Shown here: one piece after another, positions 34,807 to 42,837 of the stretch
Layout: each line of letters starts with the position of its first letter
Numbering within the stretch: the stretch's first letter is position 1
Assembly: GCA_003165275.1 (NCBI GenBank)
Contig: PLSW01000328.1
Location: 1-56,544 of the forward strand
DNA from: Caulobacteraceae bacterium
GTDB lineage: Bacteria; Pseudomonadota; Alphaproteobacteria; Caulobacterales; Caulobacteraceae
Direction: 5' to 3'
Length of the DNA: 56,544 nucleotides
Position numbers and translations under genes: made by a program
Notes under the pieces: generated by a model
The model's database searches: none
The model's input: the letters and a program-made list of their open reading frames with translations, nothing else
What the model was told of the DNA's origin: nothing

Positions 34807-35679
34807 CTAGAGCAGGGTTGTCTCATAGAGCTTGAAAAGCTCGGTCCAGGCGCGCTCGGCCGAGGGCTCATCATAGGTGCCGTTGCCCTTGACGCACCAG
34901 CCGTGGTTCGCCGGATAGACCTCCACGGTCGCCGGCCGGCCGGCGGCGGCGAAAGCGGCTTTCAGCGTTTCCTTGATCTGAGGCTGCTGGGCGTCGTCAT
35001 TCTGGGCTTGGCCGATCAAATAGGCGGCGCGGGTCTGCGGGATCAGCAGATGGGGGCTGTCGGGCTTGTCAGTCGCGATGGTGTTGCCGGCATGGAACAT
35101 CGCCACGGCGGCGATCCGGTTCGGCGCCGCTGCGGCGGTGCGGATGCTAAAGAGCCCGCCCAAGCAATAGCCCTGGACGCCCGCCTTCTTCGACGTGTCG
35201 GTCTGAGGTTGGGCGTCGAGAAAGGCGAGGTAGGCTTTGCTGTCGGCGGTCACGGCCTGCGGCGTGAGCGTGCCCGCCAGACCAAACAGCAAATTGCGCT
35301 GAGACTGATCGGCTTTGTCGAAGTCAACCGGCCCCTCAAACAAAGGCGCGTGCTTGGATCGGTAGAAGGGATTGGGCGCGAGCACGACGTAGCCTTGGGC
35401 GGCGAGCTTGTGGCCCATATCGCGGAACACCGGACGCAAGCCCAAGATGTCCGTCCAGATCAACACCGCCGGCCACTTGCCTGGCTTGTCCGGACAGAAA
35501 AGGACCGCATCGCAAGACCCGTCCGGCGTCTTCACCTCGACGTCCCGCTCGACGACAGCAGTCTTGGCCAGCGCGCCGCCGGCGGCGCTCATCGCGGCCG
35601 CTCCGGCGATCAGGCCGAAGGTCCGGCGCGAAACCCTCGGGTCCTCCACGAGGCCGGGGTGGATGAATTCATCACACAT
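34807..35679 (-). CDS. Dienelactone hydrolase-family protein with Tat-type signal
   Basis: A 290-aa alpha/beta hydrolase. An SRRTFGLIAGAAAMS segment near residues 17-31 resembles a twin-arginine signal, suggesting export of the folded enzyme. The nucleophile Cys lies in GYCLGG, an Asp follows at NDDAQQ, and His is in NHGWCV, matching the dienelactone hydrolase triad. GGAGA precedes the ATG. Its substrate is unknown. It lies convergent with marR and downstream of the 35770-36342 gene (90-bp gap), on the same strand. Confidence 0.87.
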   Translation of the reverse strand: MCDEFIHPGLVEDPRVSRRTFGLIAGAAAMSAAGGALAKTAVVERDVEVKTPDGSCDAVLFCPDKPGKWPAVLIWTDILGLRPVFRDMGHKLAAQGYVVLAPNPFYRSKHAPLFEGPVDFDKADQSQRNLLFGLAGTLTPQAVTADSKAYLAFLDAQPQTDTSKKAGVQGYCLGGLFSIRTAAAAPNRIAAVAMFHAGNTIATDKPDSPHLLIPQTRAAYLIGQAQNDDAQQPQIKETLKAAFAAAGRPATVEVYPANHGWCVKGNGTYDEPSAERAWTELFKLYETTLL

Positions 35680-35769
35680 GGATAGGTCTCCATTGCGGCG
35701 CGGACAGGTGATCGATCGCGCAATTGCTCATTGGTAAGGCTGAGAAGATCTGACCGACCTGGCTTCGTG

Positions 35770-36342
35770 TCAGTGAGCGAGCTTCAGATCCTTTATCGGC
35801 GCCGTCAGATATGCTTGTGGGGGATTGCTGATCCGGTCGTCGTCCCAATGCTCATAAAGTTTCCCGTCCTTGATTCGAAACATTTCGAACCCGAAAGCGG
35901 TATAGGTTTTGCCTGGATTCTGCGGATCCGGCTCCTCGACCTGACGCAAAGCCATGACCAAATCGCATTCGGCGACCATAAGCGTGCGCTTAGCCAAGAA
36001 GGTTGGAGGCGGACCGCTGGCGCCCAATTTGCCCATGACTTCAATCAGCTTATCCATGGATTGCTTGCCATGCAGATGATTGATCTGCGAGAACCGCGAG
36101 GCGGCCGGCTCATGCTGGATATAATCCGGATGACTCAAGTTGGCATAGTCTTGCGGCGACGTCAGAGCCTTCATCACGATCTTCTTATTGGCGGCCTCTT
36201 CTTGCCGCGAGCAACTTTCCCGCGTGGAATCGGCAGCGGAGGCAGCTTGCACCGCCACGCTGAGCCCTGCGGCGAGGCCAACCATCGCGCCGACCACTAA
36301 TTTTTGGATCAAAGTCTCTCTGGATGTAATGCAGCGAACCAT
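35770..36342 (-). CDS. Secreted SnoaL-like protein, paralogue of 19252-19830
   Basis: A 190-aa exported protein (signal ends AASAA). SRQEEAANKKIVM, SHPDYIQHEP, INHLHGKQSM, and KLYEHWDDDRISNPP match the paralogue closely, including the shared tail AYLTAPIKDLK. GGAGGATTGCT precedes the ATG. Copy B of the shared 40-bp element lies 97 bp upstream, so this gene is probably regulated together with the operons under copies A and C. Confidence 0.84.
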   Translation of the reverse strand: MVRCITSRETLIQKLVVGAMVGLAAGLSVAVQAASAADSTRESCSRQEEAANKKIVMKALTSPQDYANLSHPDYIQHEPAASRFSQINHLHGKQSMDKLIEVMGKLGASGPPPTFLAKRTLMVAECDLVMALRQVEEPDPQNPGKTYTAFGFEMFRIKDGKLYEHWDDDRISNPPQAYLTAPIKDLKLAH

Positions 36343-36438
36343 AGCAATCCTCCTCTAGACTTATTGAATTTTTTTCTTTCTCGCATTTCCTTTCACACAG
36401 GAACTAAAGCGCCTGCGCTAATGCGAGGAGAGGCACAA

Positions 36439-36478
36439 CCGCAAATTTTCGATTGGGCTCCCACCTTTTTCGCTATCC
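36439..36478 (-). promoter_or_regulatory. Shared 40-bp upstream element, copy B
   Basis: Minus-strand reading GGATAGCGAAAAAGGT ... AATCGAAAATTTGCGG, with the two CGAAAA half-sites 21 bp apart as in copies A and C. It lies 97 bp upstream of the SnoaL-like gene start and 36 bp after the D3 stop. The outer TCCCCGGAGA flank of A and C is not present here. Confidence 0.65.
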
Positions 36479-36513
36479 CTCACGGCATTGGCGGATGTTC
36501 GTCGCACCTTTGA

Positions 36514-36969
36514 TTATTCGTAAGGCACGGGCGCGGCGGGACCAGGCCCCCCCGGAAGGCCGCCAGGCGGCGGACCGCCGCCTGCCAGCACGCGCCCATT
36601 TGGCAGCTGAACTTGCTCCATGAGTCCGAGATGCTGGCCGGTCCGCTCCGGCTCGGCAGTGACTATGACCTTGTCGCCAATCTGAATGTCGGCCGCGTTC
36701 CAGCCCGCTCGGATCAGCATGCTCGTGCCGCCGCTCTCGAAACCCCAGACTTCCTCTGGGCGATCCTTCCTACTGATGCGAAGATAAAGCCAGGAGTGAG
36801 GGTTGGCCCACACCCACTTTTGTACTGTGCCCGTGAAAATAATACGTTTCGTGCCATCGAACATCGACGCGGAATGATGCGCTTGCGCCGACAAGCCCGT
36901 CATCGCAAGCAGCATCGCGGCCGCCACCGCCATCCGCCAGTTTCCGTCCGGTTTGCGTATTTCGCTCAT
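36514..36969 (-). CDS. DUF6152 secreted protein (D3) with HHS mature N-terminus
   Basis: A 151-aa exported protein. The signal ends SAQA, leaving HHSASMFD as mature start, then GTVQKWVWANPHSW, GDKV and LPNGRVL, with a long Gly/Pro-rich C-terminal tail (about 20 residues). It is the last gene of the A5-B5-D4-A4-B4-D3 operon, 53 bp after B4. Confidence 0.85.
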   Translation of the reverse strand: MSEIRKPDGNWRMAVAAAMLLAMTGLSAQAHHSASMFDGTKRIIFTGTVQKWVWANPHSWLYLRISRKDRPEEVWGFESGGTSMLIRAGWNAADIQIGDKVIVTAEPERTGQHLGLMEQVQLPNGRVLAGGGPPPGGLPGGPGPAAPVPYE

Positions 36970-37022
36970 GTCTGCTTCTCGCTATTGTATTTGGAGAAAT
37001 TCGTTAGTTCCGGCGCGCCGAT

Positions 37023-37994
37023 TTACTCCGGATCGCGGATTAGGCCGGCTTCGGAGCGCGTGTTCGGGTCTCCCACCTGTTCTTCGCAATTGTATTCTAG
37101 GAAATTTGTCAGTTCTGGCTGCCACCCAAAGGTGCGCACGACTGACCAGGGCCTGACGTAGTAGGTTGAATCGAAGAAGGTTGTGATGATTTCGAGATAC
37201 GGGTTGTAATCGCCGTTATCGATCTTCTGAATACGCTGAACGATTTTGCCATTGGCCGACAAGGGTGTGCCATCGAGGTCGAGCCAGATAGCCTGACGGA
37301 AGTCCTTTGTCTCCACGACGAGCGTGTCGCCCTTCCAATGACCGATCGAGCGGCCCATATAGCGCTTCTCGTTCAGATGAGGCGCAGCGGAAGGATCAAA
37401 CAGGATTTGCCAGCGACCGTGATATTCCTCGAACAGGAACTCAAACCACCCTTTTGACTGGAAGATCTGAAACGGAAAGTTGGTGTCGATCTGCCATTGA
37501 GGGCCCGCTGGGCGGCAGGTAGCGGAGGCGTTGGTGTAGGGCTTGCCCTTGGCGGTCGAATTCACACGCCGGGCCAAGACTTGGGCGCCGGCCATATTGT
37601 AGGGCACCGGCTTGCCGTACATGTCTTGCTGGATGCGAAACTCGATGGGCTGGTTATGGACCCAAGTCCCCCGAAGATCCCGCGGATTGGACGAAGGCAT
37701 TGGCGCATCGGCCGGCAGCGGCGTTATCGGCGGCATGCTTCCTGGCCAAGGCGGCGGCAGCGCTGCGACCAGTTTCTCGGCGGGGCTCGGCTCGGGCTTG
37801 GGAAATAGCACAGGCCCCCCAGTGCCGAACCCGGTGGGACCTTGCCCGGCTGAAGGCGCGCCGCTTGCAGGCGGGGGAGGCCGCGGCGCTTGGGCGCTAG
37901 CCTCGCCGGCGGTGGCCACTGCCAAGCAGATGGCTGCGGCTGCCGACATTACAACGGCTTTGGATCTTCGCTCTAAAGCGCGCTGGACGCGCAT
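37023..37994 (-). CDS. Secreted family B protein (B4)
   Basis: A 323-aa exported protein (signal ends ASAQ) with a Pro-rich linker and the core DLRGTWVHNQ, NASATCRPAG, FPFQIFQSKGWFEFLFEEYH, YMGRSIGHWKGDTLVVETKD, VRPWSVVRTFGWQPE and LEYNCEEQVGDP. It is the closest relative of B1 (17412-18404), sharing whole blocks such as PEPSPAEK and VAALPPPW. It lies 29 bp after A4. Confidence 0.85.
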   Translation of the reverse strand: MRVQRALERRSKAVVMSAAAAICLAVATAGEASAQAPRPPPPASGAPSAGQGPTGFGTGGPVLFPKPEPSPAEKLVAALPPPWPGSMPPITPLPADAPMPSSNPRDLRGTWVHNQPIEFRIQQDMYGKPVPYNMAGAQVLARRVNSTAKGKPYTNASATCRPAGPQWQIDTNFPFQIFQSKGWFEFLFEEYHGRWQILFDPSAAPHLNEKRYMGRSIGHWKGDTLVVETKDFRQAIWLDLDGTPLSANGKIVQRIQKIDNGDYNPYLEIITTFFDSTYYVRPWSVVRTFGWQPELTNFLEYNCEEQVGDPNTRSEAGLIRDPE

Positions 37995-38023
37995 GGCATG
38001 TACCTCGGATTGAAGAATCTTGG

Positions 38024-38755
38024 CTAGGACTTGGGAAAGGCCGGCTGGTGAGCATCGTGCCGGTCCATGCAGACATCTTCCGCGAACACAACGTCAGGCT
38101 GACGCTTGTAAGTGATCACTGCATCCCAAGGCCGGGTGAAATAGGCGGGATCTTCGATGGTGATACGGTCTTGTAGCGTGGCGTGATCGAGCAGCCGGAT
38201 ATGTTCGGTCACTTTCATATCGCCGGTGTGGGGGACTAGATCATCAAGCAGCGTGCGCTCGGAGAGGTTGTCGGTAACCGCGACCAACGTATCGCCGATC
38301 CAATGCCCCTTTGAGGTTCCTGTCACAGTTGGAACATATTTCTGCCCCATCGGATCGGGCCTTTCGGGCAGCTTGCTCGCATCGATCTGGCGCAGCGCCC
38401 GGTTCCACTCGAAATCGAAGGTGTAAACGCCGAATTGCTCGCGCAACTTGAAGCGCTCAGGCGTCAGCATCAGGCGCGGCACGCCAGGGTTGGAACAGCG
38501 CGACAGCGTGATGTCGTAGCCATCAAAGTCTTGCTTGGCTTGCATCTGCTTGTTCCGCTCGTAGCGCTTGCGCCCCTCATCCGTGAAGGGGATGGGCCCA
38601 TGCACCGGCGTCAAGCTCTGCGTCGGCCGAGCGATCTTCCACACACCTTGAAGGTCAGGCGCTGCCCAGGCCGGGGTCCCCGCAGAGGCCCCCATCCACA
38701 GAAACAGCCCTAAGACGGCCCCGCCAAGTCCTTTGCGCAAATCTAGGTCGGTCAC
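38024..38755 (-). CDS. Secreted family A protein (A4), near-duplicate of A1
   Basis: A 243-aa exported protein, exactly the length of A1. Signal peptide and core follow A1 closely: WMGASAGTPAWAA, LQGVWKIA, LSRCSNPGVPRLMLTP, GVYTFDFEWNRALRQI, KGHWIGDTLVAVT, LSERTLLDDLVPHTGD, TRPWDAVITYKRQPDV, and EDVCMDRHDA. I prefer GTG 38755 (GAGGGGG upstream, same length as A1). An ATG at 38770 that overlaps the D4 stop by 4 bp is an alternative. Confidence 0.84.
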   Translation of the reverse strand: MTDLDLRKGLGGAVLGLFLWMGASAGTPAWAAPDLQGVWKIARPTQSLTPVHGPIPFTDEGRKRYERNKQMQAKQDFDGYDITLSRCSNPGVPRLMLTPERFKLREQFGVYTFDFEWNRALRQIDASKLPERPDPMGQKYVPTVTGTSKGHWIGDTLVAVTDNLSERTLLDDLVPHTGDMKVTEHIRLLDHATLQDRITIEDPAYFTRPWDAVITYKRQPDVVFAEDVCMDRHDAHQPAFPKS

Positions 38756-38766
38756 TTCGATCCCCC

Positions 38767-39198
38767 TCATTTGCCGGCCGCAGGAGCGCCGCCCGCAGCC
38801 GGGGCTCCTTCAGTATCTGAGAAGACGCGGCCATCGGGCAATGTGAGCGTCATGAGCGCTCCGCCTGGGGCCCTGTTGACGTTAGGGTGATAGGTGATCG
38901 ATATCTTGTCGCCGATATGAAAATCGCGCGGCTTGAAGCCTCGATTCACGAACATGAGCGGGCTGCCGCTGGCGATCTCCATGTCCGCAGGCTTGCCGTC
39001 CTTGTCGATATAGGCAAGCACCAGCGAGGAATGCGGCGCACCCCAGCGAAACTCCTTGATCGTGCCCGAAGCGCTCCCGACCTTGGTCACGTCGTAAGCG
39101 GCGAGGGAGTGATGCGCCAAGACGGGCGTGGCGAAAAGCGTCGCGGCCCAAACGAGCGTCGCCCCTCCGCCGATCAGCCTGACTTTTCTGTCTCTCAT
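38767..39198 (-). CDS. DUF6152 secreted protein (D4) with HHS mature N-terminus
   Basis: A 143-aa exported protein. The signal ends TPVLA and the mature chain begins HHSLAAYD, then GTIKEFRWGAPH, GDKI and LPDGRVF, with an Ala/Gly/Pro tail. GGAGG lies 5 bp before ATG 39198; an ATG at 39216 is less likely. It follows B5 by 35 bp and leads into A4. Confidence 0.86.
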   Translation of the reverse strand: MRDRKVRLIGGGATLVWAATLFATPVLAHHSLAAYDVTKVGSASGTIKEFRWGAPHSSLVLAYIDKDGKPADMEIASGSPLMFVNRGFKPRDFHIGDKISITYHPNVNRAPGGALMTLTLPDGRVFSDTEGAPAAGGAPAAGK

Positions 39199-39233
39199 CA
39201 CTGCCTCCGCAAGCAATTTAATAGGCCCTGAAC

Positions 39234-40097
39234 CTAGTCGTTGGGTTCAGGAATGACACCGGCGTCTGCGTTCACGCTGGGGTCGCCAACCTGTAGTTCG
39301 CAGTCATATTCATGCATCAGCGTCATGTCCGGCCGCCACGCATAGGCCTTCATCCAAGACCAGGGACGCGTGTAGTACCTCGGATCGTCGACCGTGTTTT
39401 GCACCTCCAGGTACCAATGGTCGCTCTTCACCTTTCGGATGCGCATCGTAAGCTTGCCGTCCTTGGAGATCGGCGTGCCCAGAGGTTCGATCCAAAGCCC
39501 CTCCTTCAACCCGGAGATTTGGACCACCAGGGTGTTGCCCTCCCAGTGGCCGACCGAACGGCCCATATATCCCGGCGGCCCGGCCCGCGCCGGGTCCATC
39601 ATGATCTCCCACAGGCCGTGGTATTCCTCGAACACGAAGTCCAGTCGGTCCTTGGCCTGGAAGATCAGAAACGGAAAGGTCAGCTCGAGCTGCCCCGGCG
39701 CTCCGGGAGGGAGGCAGTGTGTCGAGGCGTTGATGTAGGGCGGCCCTTTGGTGAAGCCTATGAAGCGGCGTTCCGCCACCTTTTTGCCGATCGCCGTGAA
39801 CGGGATCGGATCGCCGAACATGTCGCTCTTCATCTGCGACAGCAGGACACCGCCGGTGTCATGGAACCAAGCGCCGTTGAAGTCGCGCGGGTTGGCCGAG
39901 GGCTGCGGCGCACCAGCGGCGAGCGGCGGCGGCATGGGCGGCTTGTTCGAGACGTCCGGATTATCCTCGTTGCCAACCGGCGCGCCATCTGGCGGCGGTC
40001 CGCCAGGCGGAGGTCCACCTGGTCTTTGCGCGAAAGCGGCCGAGCCACAGACGGTCAGAGCCGCGGCAAAAAGTACGCATCCTATTCGCAGATTCAT
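39234..40097 (-). CDS. Secreted family B protein (B5)
   Basis: A 287-aa exported protein (signal ends AAFAQ) with a PGGPPPGGPPP linker. The core has FNGAWFHD, NASTHCLPPG, FPFLIFQAKDRLDFVFEEYH, YMGRSVGHWEGNTLVVQI, TRPWSWMKAYAWRPD and HEYDCELQVGDP. The motif is HWEGNTL. I start at ATG 40097 rather than a TTG at 40112. It lies 25 bp after A5. Confidence 0.84.
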   Translation of the reverse strand: MNLRIGCVLFAAALTVCGSAAFAQRPGGPPPGGPPPDGAPVGNEDNPDVSNKPPMPPPLAAGAPQPSANPRDFNGAWFHDTGGVLLSQMKSDMFGDPIPFTAIGKKVAERRFIGFTKGPPYINASTHCLPPGAPGQLELTFPFLIFQAKDRLDFVFEEYHGLWEIMMDPARAGPPGYMGRSVGHWEGNTLVVQISGLKEGLWIEPLGTPISKDGKLTMRIRKVKSDHWYLEVQNTVDDPRYYTRPWSWMKAYAWRPDMTLMHEYDCELQVGDPSVNADAGVIPEPND

Positions 40098-40122
40098 CGC
40101 TCTTTTTTTCAAGTTGGATGAC

Positions 40123-40926
40123 CTACGGTTGCTTGGCTTCGAGCTTGGCGAGAGGCGTCGGCGGCGGCTGCGCGGCCGTGCGCGAGGCGAAAAGCGCGAG
40201 AAGGCAGACGTTCTCGGGAAATTCAGTGTCCTTTTGGCGCCTGTACGTCACCACCGTTCGCCACGGTCGCGTGAAATATTCGGGGTCCGCGACCGTGATG
40301 CTGTCTTCCAAAACATCTGGGCTTCGAAGGCGAATGCGCTCAATCGTCTTCATGCCGTAGCCATGCGGCAAAAGATTGTCGACGAGCGTCTTGTCGTTGA
40401 AGCCGTCCGTCGTGAGCACCAAGGTGCGACCCTCCCAATGCCCGTGGGCGATCGGCGCGGCTCTGCCGACCAGAGCATCGTTATTTTCGCCTTCGTCCGG
40501 CAGGCCCTGAGCGACCCTGAGCTGCGGCTGCATCAAACCGCCCATGTCGATCTCGCGAAACAGCCTGTTCCATTCGAATTGGAACAGGACATAGCCAGGC
40601 CGCTGCCAGATACGGAAACGGTCCGGCGTCAGCATCAGGCGTGGTAGCCCCGGCGATGCGCAACTGGACGTGGCAGTGTCGTAGGCGAAATCGCCCTTAG
40701 TCAGGCCAAGCTTGTTCTGTTCGTAACGGGTGCGCCCCGCGGGCGTAAATGGGATGGGCCCGTCCGCGGGCTTGAAGGAAACCTGCGGCGCACTGATCTT
40801 CCACGTGCCTTGAAGGCCGATGGGATCAGCCGCCTCGACTGGCGACGGCAGAGCGCCGCCCCCAAAGACAAGGGCGAGCCCCGTCGCGGCCACACGCCCG
40901 AGCCTTACGCCACTTGCAATCCTCAA
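40123..40926 (-). CDS. Secreted family A protein (A5)
   Basis: A 267-aa exported protein that starts at TTG 40926, five bases after GGGGAGG (40931-40937). It has a signal peptide (ends SPVEAA), LQGTWKIS, SSCASPGLPRLMLTPDRF, YVLFQFEWNRLFREI, GHWEGRTLVLTT, TRPWRTVVTYRR and ENVCLLALFAS. The motif reads HWEGRTL, with Arg at the usual Asp. The C-terminus is longer than other A proteins by about 25 residues. It heads the six-gene operon A5-B5-D4-A4-B4-D3. Confidence 0.83.
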   Translation of the reverse strand: MRIASGVRLGRVAATGLALVFGGGALPSPVEAADPIGLQGTWKISAPQVSFKPADGPIPFTPAGRTRYEQNKLGLTKGDFAYDTATSSCASPGLPRLMLTPDRFRIWQRPGYVLFQFEWNRLFREIDMGGLMQPQLRVAQGLPDEGENNDALVGRAAPIAHGHWEGRTLVLTTDGFNDKTLVDNLLPHGYGMKTIERIRLRSPDVLEDSITVADPEYFTRPWRTVVTYRRQKDTEFPENVCLLALFASRTAAQPPPTPLAKLEAKQP

Positions 40927-41026
40927 GCCGCCTCCCCTGTCGATGGCGGCTGCGCCGCCCCGAATCCACCACCTCACGGATGATGGCTTACCGCTTTAGC
41001 GTGATCGACATTGGTCGAAGTCGGTA

Positions 41027-41066
41027 GCGCAAATATGCGGCGCCGATACATGATTTTTAGCTATTT
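41027..41066 (-). promoter_or_regulatory. Shared 40-bp upstream element, degenerate copy D
   Basis: Minus strand reads AAATAGCTAAAAATCA ... ATATTTGCGC. It keeps the outer blocks (TAGC, AAAAA, ATTTGCGC) at exactly the spacing of copies A-C while the centre differs. It lies 101 bp upstream of the A5 start. It is weaker evidence than the other three copies and could be coincidence. Confidence 0.4.
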
Positions 41067-41091
41067 AATCCGCTGAAAGGCCAAGTTTCGC

Positions 41092-41529
41092 TTAGAGCTC
41101 CACCACCGTCCCGCCGACCGTCCGCGACAGCCCCTGGAACACGGCCACCACGCGCTCGCCGACGCGCACCGTCACCTCATAGACGCCCGACCGTCCCGCC
41201 ACGCCCCGCTCGACCGCCTCGGCGACCATCCGCTCGCCCTCCCGCGCGGGCGTCAGGAAGGAGATCGAGGCGTGCTGGGCGACCGCGGCCTGGTTGCGCG
41301 AATTACAGGCGTAGGCGAAGGCGCTGTCTGCCAGGGCGAAGATCATCCCGCCGTGCGCCGTCCCATGGCCGTTCAGCATGTCGGCCCGGACCGTCATTGC
41401 CGCCCGCGCATAACCCACCCGCGCCGTCTCCAATTCGACACCCCAGGCGAGGCCGGCTCCTTCACGAGACAGCATGGTCGCGCCGATGCGTCGGGCGAGA
41501 TCGTCGGGAATAACCGATCGATCGCTCAT
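41092..41529 (-). CDS. paaI: PaaI-type hydroxyphenylacetyl-CoA thioesterase
   Basis: A 145-aa hotdog-fold thioesterase. GHGTAHGGMIFALADSAFAY followed by ACNS is the PaaI signature, including the HGG turn and catalytic Asp. PaaI hydrolyses ring-hydroxylated phenylacetyl-CoA and related dead-end thioesters. Its presence points to phenylacetate-type substrates feeding this island. It lies 104 bp after the SnoaL-like gene on the same strand. Confidence 0.9.
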   Translation of the reverse strand: MSDRSVIPDDLARRIGATMLSREGAGLAWGVELETARVGYARAAMTVRADMLNGHGTAHGGMIFALADSAFAYACNSRNQAAVAQHASISFLTPAREGERMVAEAVERGVAGRSGVYEVTVRVGERVVAVFQGLSRTVGGTVVEL

Positions 41530-41632
41530 CAGGCTTCTCCGACGCGACTTGCTCTCGTCATCTTCTCACGCGCAATCGACCGCGGCATCCAATCCTCATA
41601 GCTCCAGATGAAGCGTGAGAGGATGGCCAAGC

Positions 41633-42106
41633 TCAGTCTGAGTCCCAATGCTCTTTGAGCTTTCCGTCGACGATCTTGAACATGTTGAAGTGCAGCTTCT
41701 CCGCCGCCGCCGCGTCGCTAGGATTTGGGCTTGGAATTTGGGCGACCCAGATCACGAAGTCGCCGTCGGCGAAGAAATAGAGATCCTTCGGAGCGGGCGG
41801 ACTCGCGCCGGGCGACGGACCTACCTGCATGCCGGGCGGAGGGCCCTTGGACATCACCTGGATATAGCCTTCGCGCCCCGGCGGGAACCCGGCTGCGTGC
41901 TGGACATAGTCTGGGCTCATATACCGCTCTACGACGGTCCGGACGTTGGCGGTCGAATTGGGGCCCGCAGACGCGACGCGGACATCCGCGAGGAATTGCT
42001 TCACCATCTGAATATTGGCCTGCCCGGCGGCGTCAGCGGCATGCGCAGGTCCGCCGACAATCGCCGCGGCGGCGGCTAGTCCCAAGAAAAGTGGTTTCAT
42101 TCGCAT
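41633..42106 (-). CDS. Secreted SnoaL-like protein
   Basis: A 157-aa exported protein (signal ends GPAHAA). VERYMSPDYVQHAAGFPPGR and the C-terminal FKIVDGKLKEHWDSD match SnoaL-like folds. It is distinct from the pair at 19252 and 35770. GGAAGG precedes the ATG. Lying between paaI and a carboxymuconolactone decarboxylase-like gene, it probably belongs to the same leftward operon. Confidence 0.8.
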   Translation of the reverse strand: MRMKPLFLGLAAAAAIVGGPAHAADAAGQANIQMVKQFLADVRVASAGPNSTANVRTVVERYMSPDYVQHAAGFPPGREGYIQVMSKGPPPGMQVGPSPGASPPAPKDLYFFADGDFVIWVAQIPSPNPSDAAAAEKLHFNMFKIVDGKLKEHWDSD

Positions 42107-42164
42107 ATTGGTTGCCTTCCGCGCTATGCGCCAAGAGAATGATCGGGAATCAATGCTTTAGCGG

Positions 42165-42722
42165 TTATTGCTCGAAACTCATGTAGGCGCCGCTTCCGCT
42201 CATGGGTGGGATTTCGAAGCCGATCAGCGTCATGGCAATCAAGCTGTAGTAGCCGACGACGCCGATCAGATCGACCACGCCTTCAAGGCGGAGTTGCCCG
42301 AGCGCGGCGGTCCAGGTCGCCTCGTCGATGCGCCGATCGCGCAGGAGCTCGACGATGAAGCCATAGACGACGGCGTCGCCGGGATCGGTGAAGATAGGCG
42401 TCTCACCGCGTTGCAATGCGCTCATCACTTCCGCGGGCAGGCCCGCCTGGCGCGCGATCTGGGCGTGCGCCTCCCACTCGAACGCGGCCCGCCAATGGAC
42501 CGCTACAGTCAGAATAGCGAGCTCGGAAAGCCGGGGCGGCAGGCTCGAGCCGAACCGGCAATAGAGTCCGAGCGCCTGCGCCCGTTCAGCGAACTTGGGA
42601 CAGTTCAGCCAAGCCAGCATCGGCCCGGCGACCACGCCCCGTGGGCCTGATGCAATCGCATCATAGACCCGGCGTTGTTCCGCCGAGAGGGTCTCCAGGG
42701 AGAGTTGGGGCAATCGGCTCAT
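42165..42722 (-). CDS. Carboxymuconolactone decarboxylase-family protein
   Basis: A 185-aa protein. PPRLSELAILTVAVHWRAAF followed by EWEAHAQIARQAGLP is the CMD-family core. The CxxC pair of AhpD-type peroxidase members is absent, so a redox role is unlikely. Family members act on aromatic ring-cleavage lactones, but the substrate here is unknown. ATG 42722 is preferred; a TTG four codons upstream is possible. Confidence 0.83.
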   Translation of the reverse strand: MSRLPQLSLETLSAEQRRVYDAIASGPRGVVAGPMLAWLNCPKFAERAQALGLYCRFGSSLPPRLSELAILTVAVHWRAAFEWEAHAQIARQAGLPAEVMSALQRGETPIFTDPGDAVVYGFIVELLRDRRIDEATWTAALGQLRLEGVVDLIGVVGYYSLIAMTLIGFEIPPMSGSGAYMSFEQ

Positions 42723-42837
42723 CTGTTTTCCCAAGGCGCGAGGTGGAGCGCCCGGCTCCTTCGGAAACCTGACCCAGCTTCGCTAGCCCAAGCCGGTCCT
42801 TTCCCGAAAAATGGATTTGGCGCCCGCTTATCGATGT

